Shown piece after piece: positions 1-6,265 of a stretch of 9,268 nt of DNA; position 1 is the stretch's first letter, and every line of letters begins with the position of its first letter. Below the pieces are notes generated by a model. That model ran no database searches. It saw nothing but the letters and a program-made list of their open reading frames with translations, and had not been told where the DNA came from. The position numbers and the translations under genes are program-made. The DNA is from Clostridiaceae bacterium (GTDB lineage Bacteria; Bacillota; Clostridia; Oscillospirales; Acutalibacteraceae). Location: contig JAEEHZ010000253.1 of NCBI GenBank assembly GCA_016281115.1, positions 1 through 9,268 on the forward strand, given 5' to 3'.

Positions 1-1985
1 ACGAAAACGATTCTGTTTATCAAAAGGCTATGCTCTATGAGCTTATGAACACCGTAAACACCCTTGATGAACGTGAAAACGATTTAAAGGCTTTTAAAAA
101 ATATGTTGAGAAACAACGTGAAGATTCAGACAGTGCCTTAAGCAAAGCACTGTCGGGTGTGCAATACGGCTATAATCTCGATTTGCTTGTGTATACACAA
201 AATGTTGACAGCGACATTATCAGATGTGACGCAGAGACGCTCTTTACACAGGCAATGAAAGATTATGCGGACATGGATATGTCTTCTATGCTTGCCTTAA
301 GACAGCAAACTACATTAGGCAGTATGGATAATATGTTTACATCATCTTCAAAGGTTTGGCAGGAGCTTATACCGGGGGACAACGGTGATGTGATGAATGA
401 TGTGGTAGAATCAAAATATAAGCTTTTATACGGTGATTGGCCGAGTAAATATAACGAGGTAGTTTTATTCGTTGATAAGAATAACGAGCTTAATGATTTG
501 ACGCTTTATACTTTGGGCTTAAAATCTGCAGATGAGATCGACAAGCTATTTAAAGCTTCATTAAATCACGAAGAAGTAGACTACGAAGTTCAAAAATGGA
601 GCTATAAAGATATTTGCGATATGGATTTCAGAGTTATTCTTAACTCAGACTGCTTCTCATATGATGATGAAAAAGATATTTACGTTGATCTTAGAGACAC
701 ATCAGCCGGGTTGAAGTATTTATATGACAATGCGATAAACCTTCGTGTTACGGGAATAGCCAAGGTGGATGAAGATTCTGTTTCATCAGATGAAAACGGT
801 CATATCGGCTATACATATAAGCTCACGGAGTATGTAATAAACAATGCCTTAAAATGCTCCGCCATCAAAGCTCAGCAAAAGGACAGCGACATAGACATAT
901 TTACGGGTTTGAGATTCAAAGACGCCGATACAGAGCTTGATAACAAAGCAAAAGCGCAGAAATTTAAGGATTATGTTTCACAGCTCAGTACTGAAGAAAA
1001 AGCAGATCTGTATATAAAAATATCGGGAATCCCGAAAGATGAGGATGTTCAGGCTTTTGTAGATCAAACTTTGGGAAATGCGTCCAGAGAAGAACTGGAA
1101 AATAGTATATATCAGTCGATTTCGTCTCAAATGAATATGAACGACGAAGAGATAAAGTCATATATTTCCAAAATGACAGATGAAGAATTATACCAAATGC
1201 TGTCGCAGTATATATCTCAGCAATACACAGAGCAGTATTCGGCTCAGGTAACCGTTCAACTTTCAGCGCTTTCAAGCGATCAGCTCGCGGCTGCGTTTGA
1301 AAACGCAATGAAAGAGTATACCGTAGAGGACTGCGCTTACTACTACGACAACATTATTGAGTTTTCAGATTCAAGTTACAAAGACAATCTTATTAAACTT
1401 GGCTGTATAGATCTCAGTACCCCGTCTACTGTAAACCTGTACGCTTCAAGCTTTGCGGATAAGGAAGTGATCGAGGACGTAATAGCTGAGTATAACGAAA
1501 GCGCCGACGAACTGCAAAAAATAGAATATACGGATTACGTAGGCATAATAATGTCGTCTGTAACAACGATAATAGACGCCATAACATATGTTCTTATCGC
1601 ATTTGTAGCAGTGTCGCTTATCGTTTCGTCCATTATGATAGGGGTAATAACCCTGATATCCGTTCAGGAGAGAACTAAAGAAATAGGCATACTAAGGGCG
1701 ATAGGAGCTTCCAAACGCAATGTATCGGGTATGTTCAATGCCGAAACGGTGATAATAGGCTTTACCTCGGGAACTCTCGGCGTACTGATAACATACTTGC
1801 TGTGTATACCTATAAATGCCATACTACACAGCTTAACGGGAATTAATAATTTAAGCGCAGTTTTGCCTGCGCCTGTTGCCGCGGTGCTTATTGCCATAAG
1901 TATGCTGCTTACCCTTGCAGCGGGAATAATACCTTCCCGAAGCGCAGCCAAAAAAGACCCTGTTGTTGCTTTGAGGACTGAATAA
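1..1985 (+). CDS. ABC transporter permease, FtsX/MacB type (5' end cut by window)
   Basis: This is the C-terminal part of a membrane permease of an ABC transporter. The reading frame is open from base 3, so the ATG at 30 is probably internal. About 520 residues of mostly polar, acidic sequence come first and would be the extracytoplasmic domain. Its second half (about 960-1330) is Gln/Ser/Glu-rich and helix-prone. Three hydrophobic spans follow at about 1570-1660, 1750-1830 and 1865-1935. Between the first and second lies the FtsX-family signature QERTKEIGILRAIGASKRNV. The end, PSRSAAKKDPVVALRTE, is typical of the family. MacB/FtsX-type permeases do not carry solutes across a channel; they couple cytoplasmic ATP hydrolysis to extracytoplasmic work, such as export or peptide resistance. 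The substrate cannot be read here. An upstream or fused ATPase domain would lie outside the window. The family call is firm and the role open. Confidence 0.9.
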   Translation, partial: ENDSVYQKAMLYELMNTVNTLDERENDLKAFKKYVEKQREDSDSALSKALSGVQYGYNLDLLVYTQNVDSDIIRCDAETLFTQAMKDYADMDMSSMLALRQQTTLGSMDNMFTSSSKVWQELIPGDNGDVMNDVVESKYKLLYGDWPSKYNEVVLFVDKNNELNDLTLYTLGLKSADEIDKLFKASLNHEEVDYEVQKWSYKDICDMDFRVILNSDCFSYDDEKDIYVDLRDTSAGLKYLYDNAINLRVTGIAKVDEDSVSSDENGHIGYTYKLTEYVINNALKCSAIKAQQKDSDIDIFTGLRFKDADTELDNKAKAQKFKDYVSQLSTEEKADLYIKISGIPKDEDVQAFVDQTLGNASREELENSIYQSISSQMNMNDEEIKSYISKMTDEELYQMLSQYISQQYTEQYSAQVTVQLSALSSDQLAAAFENAMKEYTVEDCAYYYDNIIEFSDSSYKDNLIKLGCIDLSTPSTVNLYASSFADKEVIEDVIAEYNESADELQKIEYTDYVGIIMSSVTTIIDAITYVLIAFVAVSLIVSSIMIGVITLISVQERTKEIGILRAIGASKRNVSGMFNAETVIIGFTSGTLGVLITYLLCIPINAILHSLTGINNLSAVLPAPVAAVLIAISMLLTLAAGIIPSRSAAKKDPVVALRTE

Positions 1986-2003
1986 CAACAAAATAAATAA
2001 ACA

Positions 2004-2033
2004 GAAAAATCCTGCCGGAATCATCGGCAGGAT
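2004..2033 (-). terminator. Rho-independent terminator between convergent genes
   Basis: A perfect 9-bp stem (ATCCTGCCG at 2009-2017 with CGGCAGGAT at 2025-2033) closes a 7-nt loop. On the - strand it is followed by a run of U (plus-strand A at 2005-2009) and then more U-rich sequence, so it fits best as the terminator of the DUF4430 lipoprotein gene. On the + strand the tail CTTCTTATGTTATTTG is weaker, but the hairpin may also end the permease transcript. Confidence 0.85.
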
Positions 2034-2049
2034 CTTCTTATGTTATTTG

Positions 2050-2535
2050 TTATTCAACTTTAAAAGCATATGTACTTCCGGCATTTATATCTGTTTGGTC
2101 TACGCCTGTGGTTGCGTATTCTCCGTCAACATAAAATGCCCAGTAAACGCCGTCTGTGTTAAAATCAGCAGTGATACCGTTTACGGTTTTTACATATAAT
2201 CCGTATTCACTGTCTTCACCTTCGATAAGCCCCAGGTCGAGAAGAGCTTCGCCTACTGTTGTTTTGTCGGTATGAATCTCGAATTTTGTCTCTTTGCCGT
2301 CTTTGTCGGTCACATTGAACAGAAATTGAGTTTCGCCTTCTCCCAGTACCGTTAAGCCGGATTGATCATCCGCTGTGCTTGTTACTGCCTGAGATTGCGT
2401 TTCAACCTGTGCGGCAGATGAGCCGGCGCCGCCGGAATCTTTGCTGCCGCAAGCTGTTGCAGTTAGCGCCATAGCCGCAATAAGCGCTGTGCAAACGATC
2501 ATTGACAGACGTTTTTTAAGTTGTGATAATGTCAT
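2050..2535 (-). CDS. DUF4430 (transcobalamin C-terminal-like) lipoprotein
   Basis: This is a 161-residue predicted lipoprotein. The N-terminus has a charged start (KKR at 7-9), a hydrophobic stretch (12-28) and Cys29 in TATAC-GS, a plausible but not ideal lipobox. A Gly/Ser/Gln-rich linker runs to about 65. Residues 66-160 match the DUF4430 fold: TVGEALLDLGLI, YGLYVKTVNG, GVYWAFYVDGE, then the terminal INAGSTYAFKVE. DUF4430 is related to the C-terminal domain of the animal cobalamin carriers transcobalamin and intrinsic factor. The start is set by UAAGGAG (2544-2550), 8 nt before the ATG. A cobalamin riboswitch lies in its leader, so a role in binding cobalamin or another corrinoid at the cell surface is likely. 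That role is inference. The gene appears to stand alone, with no transporter genes beside it. Confidence 0.9.
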   Translation of the reverse strand: MTLSQLKKRLSMIVCTALIAAMALTATACGSKDSGGAGSSAAQVETQSQAVTSTADDQSGLTVLGEGETQFLFNVTDKDGKETKFEIHTDKTTVGEALLDLGLIEGEDSEYGLYVKTVNGITADFNTDGVYWAFYVDGEYATTGVDQTDINAGSTYAFKVE

Positions 2536-2567
2536 TTGTTTGTCTCCTTATAATTTTAAATTTTCCT

Positions 2568-2595
2568 CGTTATATGCCGGCGCTCGCGGCTAACG
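2568..2595 (-). promoter_or_regulatory. Hairpin between riboswitch and start codon (possible expression platform)
   Basis: On the - strand, CGTTA-GCCG pairs with CGGC-(ATA bulge)-TAACG around a CGAGCGC loop. It lies directly after the closing stem of the cobalamin aptamer and 18 nt before the Shine-Dalgarno. It has no U-tract, so it is not an intrinsic terminator, and it does not cover the ribosome binding site. It may correspond to the P13-type hairpin of cobalamin riboswitches, but I could not find the expected loop complementarity to L5 (GCCCG). Confidence 0.4.
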
Positions 2596-2598
2596 ATT

Positions 2599-2797
2599 TT
2601 TGCGGGTAAGGATATTTCGGCTCAGTGCAGAATTTGTCCGCCTTCTCAGATAATTATCCAATGGCTTTTCTTTGCTGCGCGGCACAGCAAATAGGACAAA
2701 TCAAATAAACACATCACGGCGACGGGCTCGCACAGGAATTTCACCTGTTTCCCCTTACGGCAAAATCTATTTTAACTCTTGCGAGTCAAAACGCAAA
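2599..2797 (-). ncRNA. Cobalamin (adenosylcobalamin-type) riboswitch
   Basis: The - strand carries the conserved core GGGGAAACAGGTGAAATTCC followed by TGTGCGAGCCCGTCGCCGTGA, a close match to the B12-box consensus (GGGAA..GGTGAAA..CC..GC..CCCG..). Expected stems can be traced. P1 is UUUGCG (2792-2797) with CGCAAA (2599-2604). A P2 hairpin UUUUGACUC-GCAA-GAGUUAAAA covers roughly 2770-2791. P3 is GUAAGGG (2752-2758) with UCCUUAC (2606-2612). P4 is ACAGG/CCUGU (2744-2748, 2732-2736). A peripheral domain is closed by AUUUGUCC/GGACAAAU and contains UUUGCUG/CAGCAAA plus the conserved GCCAUUGG...GAGAAGGC block. The length of about 199 nt and the large peripheral domain suggest the adenosylcobalamin class. 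It lies 64 nt upstream of the DUF4430 lipoprotein start. Off-switch behaviour is usual for the family. Confidence 0.93.
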
Positions 2798-2818
2798 TGT
2801 AATATGAGCTTCACAAAT

Positions 2819-3706
2819 TTATTCCAAATCTTTTAATTCTTCCAGTTCTTTTTTATCTATTCTTATTTGAGCGTCTTTAATTGTTTTTATTTCATTGACT
2901 TTGTATGAATGGGTTATGCCTTCGGGCGAGTGGTCTAAGTGGACTTTGATATTTCCGCTGATAAGATTGATTTCGGTAACGGTGCCTTTTCCTTCCGGCG
3001 TGCTTACTATAGCGCCTGCCTTAGGCGTCTTTTTAAGCAGATCCGTATATACCGGCTGCTCATATTGCAGGCAGCACATAAGCCTTCCGCATGCGCCCGA
3101 TATTTTAACAGGGCTTAGAGACAATCCCTGCTCCTTTGCCATCTTTATAGATACAGGCTGAAAAGCGTTCAAAAATTCTTTGCAGCAAAAAGGTCTGCCG
3201 CATATTCCTATGCCTCCGAGCATTTTTGCCTCGTCTCTTACGCCTATCTGCCTGAGTTCTATTCTGGTGTGGAATACGGACGCGAGGTCCTTTACAAGGC
3301 TTCTGAAATCAAGTCTGCCGTCCGCGGTAAAGTAGAACAGTATTTTACTGTTGTCGAATGTATATTCCACTCCTACAAGGTTCATCGGCAGATTGTGAGC
3401 TGCGATTTTTTCTTCACATATCTTATAAGCTTTTTGCTCTTTTTCTTCGTTTTCTTTGAGTTTTGCTATATCCTCTTTTGTTGCAACGCGTATGAGCTTT
3501 TTTAAGGGATGAACGACCTCTTCGTCGTCTACCATTTTGTTTCCGCAAACAACTGTGCCGCACTCAATACCGCGTGCAGTTTCCACTATTACTTTTGTTT
3601 CGGGTTCAATTTTATTGCCGTCGGGGTCAAAAAAATAGACCTTGCCGACTTCTCTGAATTTTACTCCAATTATCTCGATCATAATATTTAAGGCAGTATT
3701 CTGCAT
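2819..3706 (-). CDS. ricT: RicT (YaaT), PSP1-domain protein
   Basis: This protein resembles RicT/YaaT of Bacillus, part of the RicAFT complex that carries iron-sulfur clusters and promotes RNase Y-dependent mRNA maturation, with effects on sporulation, competence and biofilm. The PSP1 domain is clear: IIGVKFREVGKVYFFDPDG at the start, GVRDEAKMLGGIGICGRPFCC near 155-175, and KISGACGRLMCCLQYE near 201-216. The two CGRxxCC motifs (C169/C174/C175 and C206/C211/C212) supply the cluster ligands. The usual length is about 275-300 residues. The start is uncertain. The ATG at 3706 has GAGAAAGGA immediately before it, an unusually tight spacing. The ATG at 3682 (MIEIIGVKF) matches the N-terminus of Bacillus YaaT but has no close ribosome site. 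Only 7 nt separate it from holB, so the two genes are cotranscribed, a common order in Clostridia. Confidence 0.95.
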   Translation of the reverse strand: MQNTALNIMIEIIGVKFREVGKVYFFDPDGNKIEPETKVIVETARGIECGTVVCGNKMVDDEEVVHPLKKLIRVATKEDIAKLKENEEKEQKAYKICEEKIAAHNLPMNLVGVEYTFDNSKILFYFTADGRLDFRSLVKDLASVFHTRIELRQIGVRDEAKMLGGIGICGRPFCCKEFLNAFQPVSIKMAKEQGLSLSPVKISGACGRLMCCLQYEQPVYTDLLKKTPKAGAIVSTPEGKGTVTEINLISGNIKVHLDHSPEGITHSYKVNEIKTIKDAQIRIDKKELEELKDLE

Positions 3707-3713
3707 TCCTTTC

Positions 3714-4583
3714 TCAATTATTGTCTGCTTTTATTCTTTCAAGTGTTGAACAAAGCCAAGTTGAGAATAAATTTATATTCGTATTTCTTTTCATTCCGTC
3801 TATGGCTTCGTCTATCGTTGATATCATTGTTATTAACTTTTTTTTGGAGAGGGCTTTTTTCAAATTTTTTAATGCTGCACCGTAAGATTGAGAAGTTTTA
3901 TTCAGCAGAGCGCATACCAAAATTTGCTTTAGCTCACTTAAAATCAGCAAATAGTGATCTCTGTCTCCACCGCTGAAATATGTTGCGCACATTAAGTCGT
4001 AGCCTGTGTTTTTGCAGAGTGCCGATGCAATTTCAGCTGCTTTGTCAACAGCTTTTTGTTTTTCTTCGGAGCCTTTGTCGGGTGTTTCACTTATGCTCAG
4101 AGATATACATCTTGAGGTTATTGTCTCAAGTAAAGCGTGCGCAGATGTGCATTGCAGAATATACAATATATTTCCCGCAGGCTCTTCCAAACTCTTCAAA
4201 AAGGCATTTTGAGCCTGTGTGTTCAGAAGTTCGCAGTCCTCAAGAATATACACCTTGCAATCGGCTTCGTTTGGTTTGATATATGAATCTCCGCAGATCC
4301 TTCTTATATCGCTTACATTGATTCTTCCGTTCGTTCCGGTACCTTTTACCCACATTATATCAGGATGGTTTTGCGTAAAGGCTTTAACGCAATTACTGCA
4401 CTCAAAACAGGGCTTGTCTTCACCCGTGCAGACGGCGTAAGCCGCTATAAATCCGGCTGCGCTGAGAGATTCCGTTTTATTTGCACCCTGAAGAATAATC
4501 GCGTGGGGAAGAGCGCCGCTTTTTAAAAAATCATCAACTTTTTTCTTTGATGAAAAATCAAATTGTTTCTGCAGGGCACACAT
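3714..4583 (-). CDS. holB: DNA polymerase III subunit delta' (clamp loader)
   Basis: This is the delta' subunit of the clamp loader, which works with DnaX and delta to load the sliding clamp during replication. Visible family marks are the zinc module C52-x6-C59-x2-C62-x2-C65, a degenerate P-loop (LQGANKTES at 31-39) that lacks the GxxGxGK pattern as is usual for delta', NTQAQNAFLKSLEEP at 121-135, and the SRC sensor motif at 157-159. The SRC residues normally contact the neighbouring subunit's ATP site. I chose the ATG at 4583 (289 residues). AGAGGTG lies 5 nt before it, and a strong promoter at 4610-4638 would start transcription near 4603. A longer GTG start at 4619 would lie inside the promoter. 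It is the first gene of an operon with ricT. Confidence 0.95.
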   Translation of the reverse strand: MCALQKQFDFSSKKKVDDFLKSGALPHAIILQGANKTESLSAAGFIAAYAVCTGEDKPCFECSNCVKAFTQNHPDIMWVKGTGTNGRINVSDIRRICGDSYIKPNEADCKVYILEDCELLNTQAQNAFLKSLEEPAGNILYILQCTSAHALLETITSRCISLSISETPDKGSEEKQKAVDKAAEIASALCKNTGYDLMCATYFSGGDRDHYLLILSELKQILVCALLNKTSQSYGAALKNLKKALSKKKLITMISTIDEAIDGMKRNTNINLFSTWLCSTLERIKADNN

Positions 4584-4609
4584 AAAAGCACCTCTTTTCA
4601 CTAATGGGT

Positions 4610-4638
4610 ATTGTATCACAATTTCGGCTGATTATCAA
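4610..4638 (-). promoter_or_regulatory. Sigma-A promoter of holB-ricT
   Basis: On the - strand, TTGATA (4633-4638) and TACAAT (4610-4615) are separated by exactly 17 nt. The predicted start near 4603 gives a short leader of about 20 nt that contains the holB ribosome binding site. Confidence 0.8.
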
Positions 4639-4680
4639 GTATTAAACTCAGACTTACCGAAAAGCAGGGGATAGATATAT

Positions 4681-4732
4681 AAAAACTCGCCGAGAATGCT
4701 TAAAGAGCTTATCATCTCTCAGCTTCCCGGCG
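4681..4732 (-). terminator. Rho-independent terminator of the DtxR-family gene
   Basis: On the - strand, CGCCGGGA (4725-4732) pairs with TCTCGGCG (4688-4695), with one G-U pair. Inside is a shorter GAGAG/CTCTT stem. The hairpin is followed by AGTTTTTATATAT. It begins 8 nt after the regulator's stop codon and separates that gene from the holB promoter. Confidence 0.85.
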
Positions 4733-4740
4733 CAACGGTC

Positions 4741-5112
4741 TTATTTGTTAAGTGATTCAATATGTTTTTTTATTGCGTTAAATGAGTCGTCGCTTATATC
4801 GTGTTCGATCTTGCAGGCGTCTTCAGCAGCTGTTTTTTTATCAACGCCCAACCGTATAAGCATATCTGTAAGCACATTGTGCCGCTCATAGATTTTTTCT
4901 GCAATATTTTTTCCTTCTTTTGTAAGGGTTATGGAACCGTTTTCATCAATCTTTATGAATTCACCCGATTTCAGCAGTCCCATTGCACGGCTTACCGAGG
5001 GCTTTGAATAACCCATATGTTCGCTTATGTCTATTGAACGAACACAGCCTTTTTGTTTTGACAGTATAAGTATGGTCTCAAGGTACATTTCGCCGGATTC
5101 CTGTAAATTCAT
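4741..5112 (-). CDS. DtxR/MntR-family metal-dependent transcriptional regulator
   Basis: This 123-residue protein is a metal-sensing repressor: an N-terminal winged helix (about 5-65, with recognition helix SKPSVSRAMGLL at 36-47) and a helical metal-binding and dimerisation domain (about 66-120). It has no SH3-like third domain and is shorter than Bacillus MntR (about 142). Residues that align with the DtxR primary site are all present: M9 (DtxR M10), C100 (C102), E103 (E105) and H104 (H106). H78 matches DtxR H79, but the other ancillary ligands (E83, H98) are replaced by T82 and A96. MntR has Asp and Glu at the M9 and C100 positions, so iron sensing is more likely than manganese; this is inference from family knowledge. 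AAGGAGG lies 7 nt before the ATG. It has its own terminator. No metal transporter gene is in view. Confidence 0.9.
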   Translation of the reverse strand: MNLQESGEMYLETILILSKQKGCVRSIDISEHMGYSKPSVSRAMGLLKSGEFIKIDENGSITLTKEGKNIAEKIYERHNVLTDMLIRLGVDKKTAAEDACKIEHDISDDSFNAIKKHIESLNK

Positions 5113-5137
5113 AAATGCCCCTCCTTAGCCGTTAAAA

Positions 5138-5153
5138 TTAGATAAATAACCAA
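5138..5153. promoter_or_regulatory. Candidate operator upstream of the DtxR-family gene
   Basis: TTAGATAAATAACCAA is an imperfect inverted repeat (5 of 8 positions symmetric) that loosely resembles DtxR-type boxes. It lies 25 nt before the regulator's start and overlaps a weak possible promoter on the - strand (TTGATC, 16 nt, TCTAAT). Autoregulation is possible but unproven. Confidence 0.25.
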
Positions 5154-5183
5154 CTGAAGATCAACCTATGAATAAGCGATCAA

Positions 5184-5222
5184 ACACTCTTAACATAATG
5201 TATGATATCATATCCGGAGTGT
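5184..5222. repeat. Nested inverted repeats in the nadE-regulator gap
   Basis: The perfect 12-bp palindrome TATGATATCATA (5201-5212) lies inside a second inverted repeat, ACACTC (5184-5189) and GAGTGT (5217-5222). It is between the nadE stop codon and the regulator's leader. There is no U-tract on either strand, so a protein-binding site is more likely than a terminator. Confidence 0.5.
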
Positions 5223-5237
5223 ATTTTCAAGATGATT

Positions 5238-5963
5238 TTATATCTCGGGCAAAAAGGCAGGCATTAATTTAAGCTTGAATAAGTTTGCTTTGTGACGTTT
5301 ATCTATCATTTCTTTGTGCGCAAGATCCTCAATTTCTCCCGTGCGTATATATTTGTCAAGCTCCGCGTAAGTAAAGCCCAAATTTTCTTCGTCAGTTTTG
5401 CCGCACAGCCCGTCTATCGGCACTTTGTCTATTAATGCATCGGGCAAGCCGAGTGATCTTCCTATTTCTTTGACCTCTGCAACCGTCAGATTTGCGCAGG
5501 GGCTGAAATCGCCTGCCGCGTCACCGTATCTTGTGGAATAGCCAACATAATCCTCGGAAAGATTACAGGTATTGGCAACTCTGCCGTTATGACTTTGAGA
5601 TACGGCGTAAAGCGTTGCCATACGAACGCGCGGGGGAATATTTACTGAGCTTTGCTCCGATATTTCAAACGGAAGATTCTTCTTTATGCCGTCTACGGCA
5701 TCTTTTATATTAATTATATAGTGCTTTATGTCAAGATGATTAACGAGCAGATGAGCCATATCTATGTCGCGCTGTTCTCCGCAGGGCATAAGCACGCCTA
5801 TCACACGGTCTTTGCCCAAAGCCTCAACACACAGTGCGGCAACAACAGAGCTGTCTTTACCGCCCGAAATACCAACAACCGCGTTGCAGCCTTTGCCGTT
5901 TTCTTCAAAAAAGTCTCTTATCCATTGTACACAATCGTTCTTTACTTTTTGCACATTAAACAT
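5238..5963 (-). CDS. nadE: NAD synthetase, ammonia-dependent
   Basis: This enzyme makes NAD from nicotinic acid adenine dinucleotide, ATP and ammonia, the last step of NAD synthesis, in the cytoplasm. The ATP-binding PP-loop SGGKDS is at 33-38. Further family blocks are PRVRMATLYA (111-120), NTCNLSEDYVGYSTRYGDAA (131-150), GDFSPCANLT (151-160) and KTDEENLGFTYAELD (189-203). The length of 241 residues is that of the short, single-domain form. There is no N-terminal glutaminase domain, so the protein should use free ammonia or a separate partner. GGAGGT lies 4 nt before the ATG. The gene seems to stand alone: the tRNA genes lie upstream and the DtxR-family gene follows after 125 nt. No convincing promoter was found in its upstream region. 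Confidence 0.95.
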   Translation of the reverse strand: MFNVQKVKNDCVQWIRDFFEENGKGCNAVVGISGGKDSSVVAALCVEALGKDRVIGVLMPCGEQRDIDMAHLLVNHLDIKHYIINIKDAVDGIKKNLPFEISEQSSVNIPPRVRMATLYAVSQSHNGRVANTCNLSEDYVGYSTRYGDAAGDFSPCANLTVAEVKEIGRSLGLPDALIDKVPIDGLCGKTDEENLGFTYAELDKYIRTGEIEDLAHKEMIDKRHKANLFKLKLMPAFLPEI

Positions 5964-6029
5964 AATGACCTCCGTTTTTATATGCCATGTAAATTATTAT
6001 TCCTTGAGGGGTATGGGTGTATGCTATAT

Positions 6030-6049
6030 CCAAAATTACAATATTTTGG
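6030..6049. repeat. Inverted repeat upstream of nadE
   Basis: CCAAAAT (6030-6036) and ATTTTGG (6043-6049) form a perfect 7-bp inverted repeat with a 6-nt spacer, 67 to 86 nt upstream of the nadE start codon. It could be an operator or a weak hairpin. It does not match any NAD-related operator I can name. Confidence 0.4.
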
Positions 6050-6053
6050 TTTT

Positions 6054-6180
6054 AAAGAATAAATAAAAAAGAATAAATAATAATGAATAACACATAAACG
6101 CCCCTAATTGCTATTATGATTTATTCATTATTCTTTATTCTTTATAATTTGAGCCCCTCGGCGTAAGTCGAGGGGCGTTT
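6054..6180. repeat. Palindromic intergenic element with interleaved inverted repeats
   Basis: Two 23-nt AT-rich arms (6068-6090 and 6121-6143) are complementary except at one position. A partial copy of the left arm (AAAGAATAAAT, 6054-6064) repeats 14 nt upstream of it. A second, GC-rich perfect 10-bp pair is AAACGCCCCT (6096-6105) with AGGGGCGTTT (6171-6180). It interleaves with the first pair, so the two together would form a pseudoknot-like fold, and it also competes with the terminator hairpin at 6153-6176. The layout resembles a small non-autonomous or REP-like element, but no target-site duplication is evident. Confidence 0.6.
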
Positions 6181-6182
6181 TT
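6153..6182 (+). terminator. Orphan rho-independent terminator on the + strand
   Basis: GCCCCTCGGC-GTAA-GTCGAGGGGC is a 10-bp stem with a tetraloop, followed by GTTTTT. It is a textbook terminator in the + direction, but no + strand gene lies upstream between 1985 and this point. In the - direction the hairpin lies just after the tRNA-Cys gene but lacks a U-tract, so it may serve only as a 3' end structure for the tRNA transcript. Confidence 0.75.
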
Positions 6183-6256
6183 GGAGGCGTCACCCGGATT
6201 TGAACCGGGGAATCAGAGTTTTGCAGACTCGTGCCTTACCACTTGGCTATGACGCC
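6182..6256 (-). tRNA. tRNA-Cys (GCA)
   Basis: This gene folds as a cloverleaf with acceptor GGCGTCA/TGACGCC and anticodon loop CTGCAAA. The T-arm is CCCCGGTTCAAATCCGGG. U73, the usual identity base for Cys tRNA, is followed by an encoded CCA. It is the last gene of the tRNA operon. Confidence 0.96.
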
Positions 6257-6265
6257 TTATATTGC

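Noticed and set aside
985..1308. 107-codon open frame antisense to the permease
   Set aside because: No family resemblance, no ribosome binding site of note, and the opposite strand is clearly coding.
2799..2827. Promoter for the riboswitch transcript (TTGGAA, 17 nt, TATTAC)
   Set aside because: Both boxes are only 4/6 matches, and the start it predicts would fall inside P1 and destroy the aptamer's closing stem.
4584..4619. Twelve-residue N-terminal extension of delta' from a GTG start
   Set aside because: It covers the predicted -10 element, and the ATG at 4583 has a better ribosome binding site.
5652..6066. Open frames on the + strand antisense to nadE and its leader
   Set aside because: Composition is low in complexity and the frames mirror the nadE coding sequence; no domain or start signal supports them.
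6153..6182. Intrinsic terminator for the tRNA operon on the - strand
   Set aside because: In that direction the hairpin is followed by TCAAATTATAAAG, with no U-tract; the good terminator reading is on the + strand.
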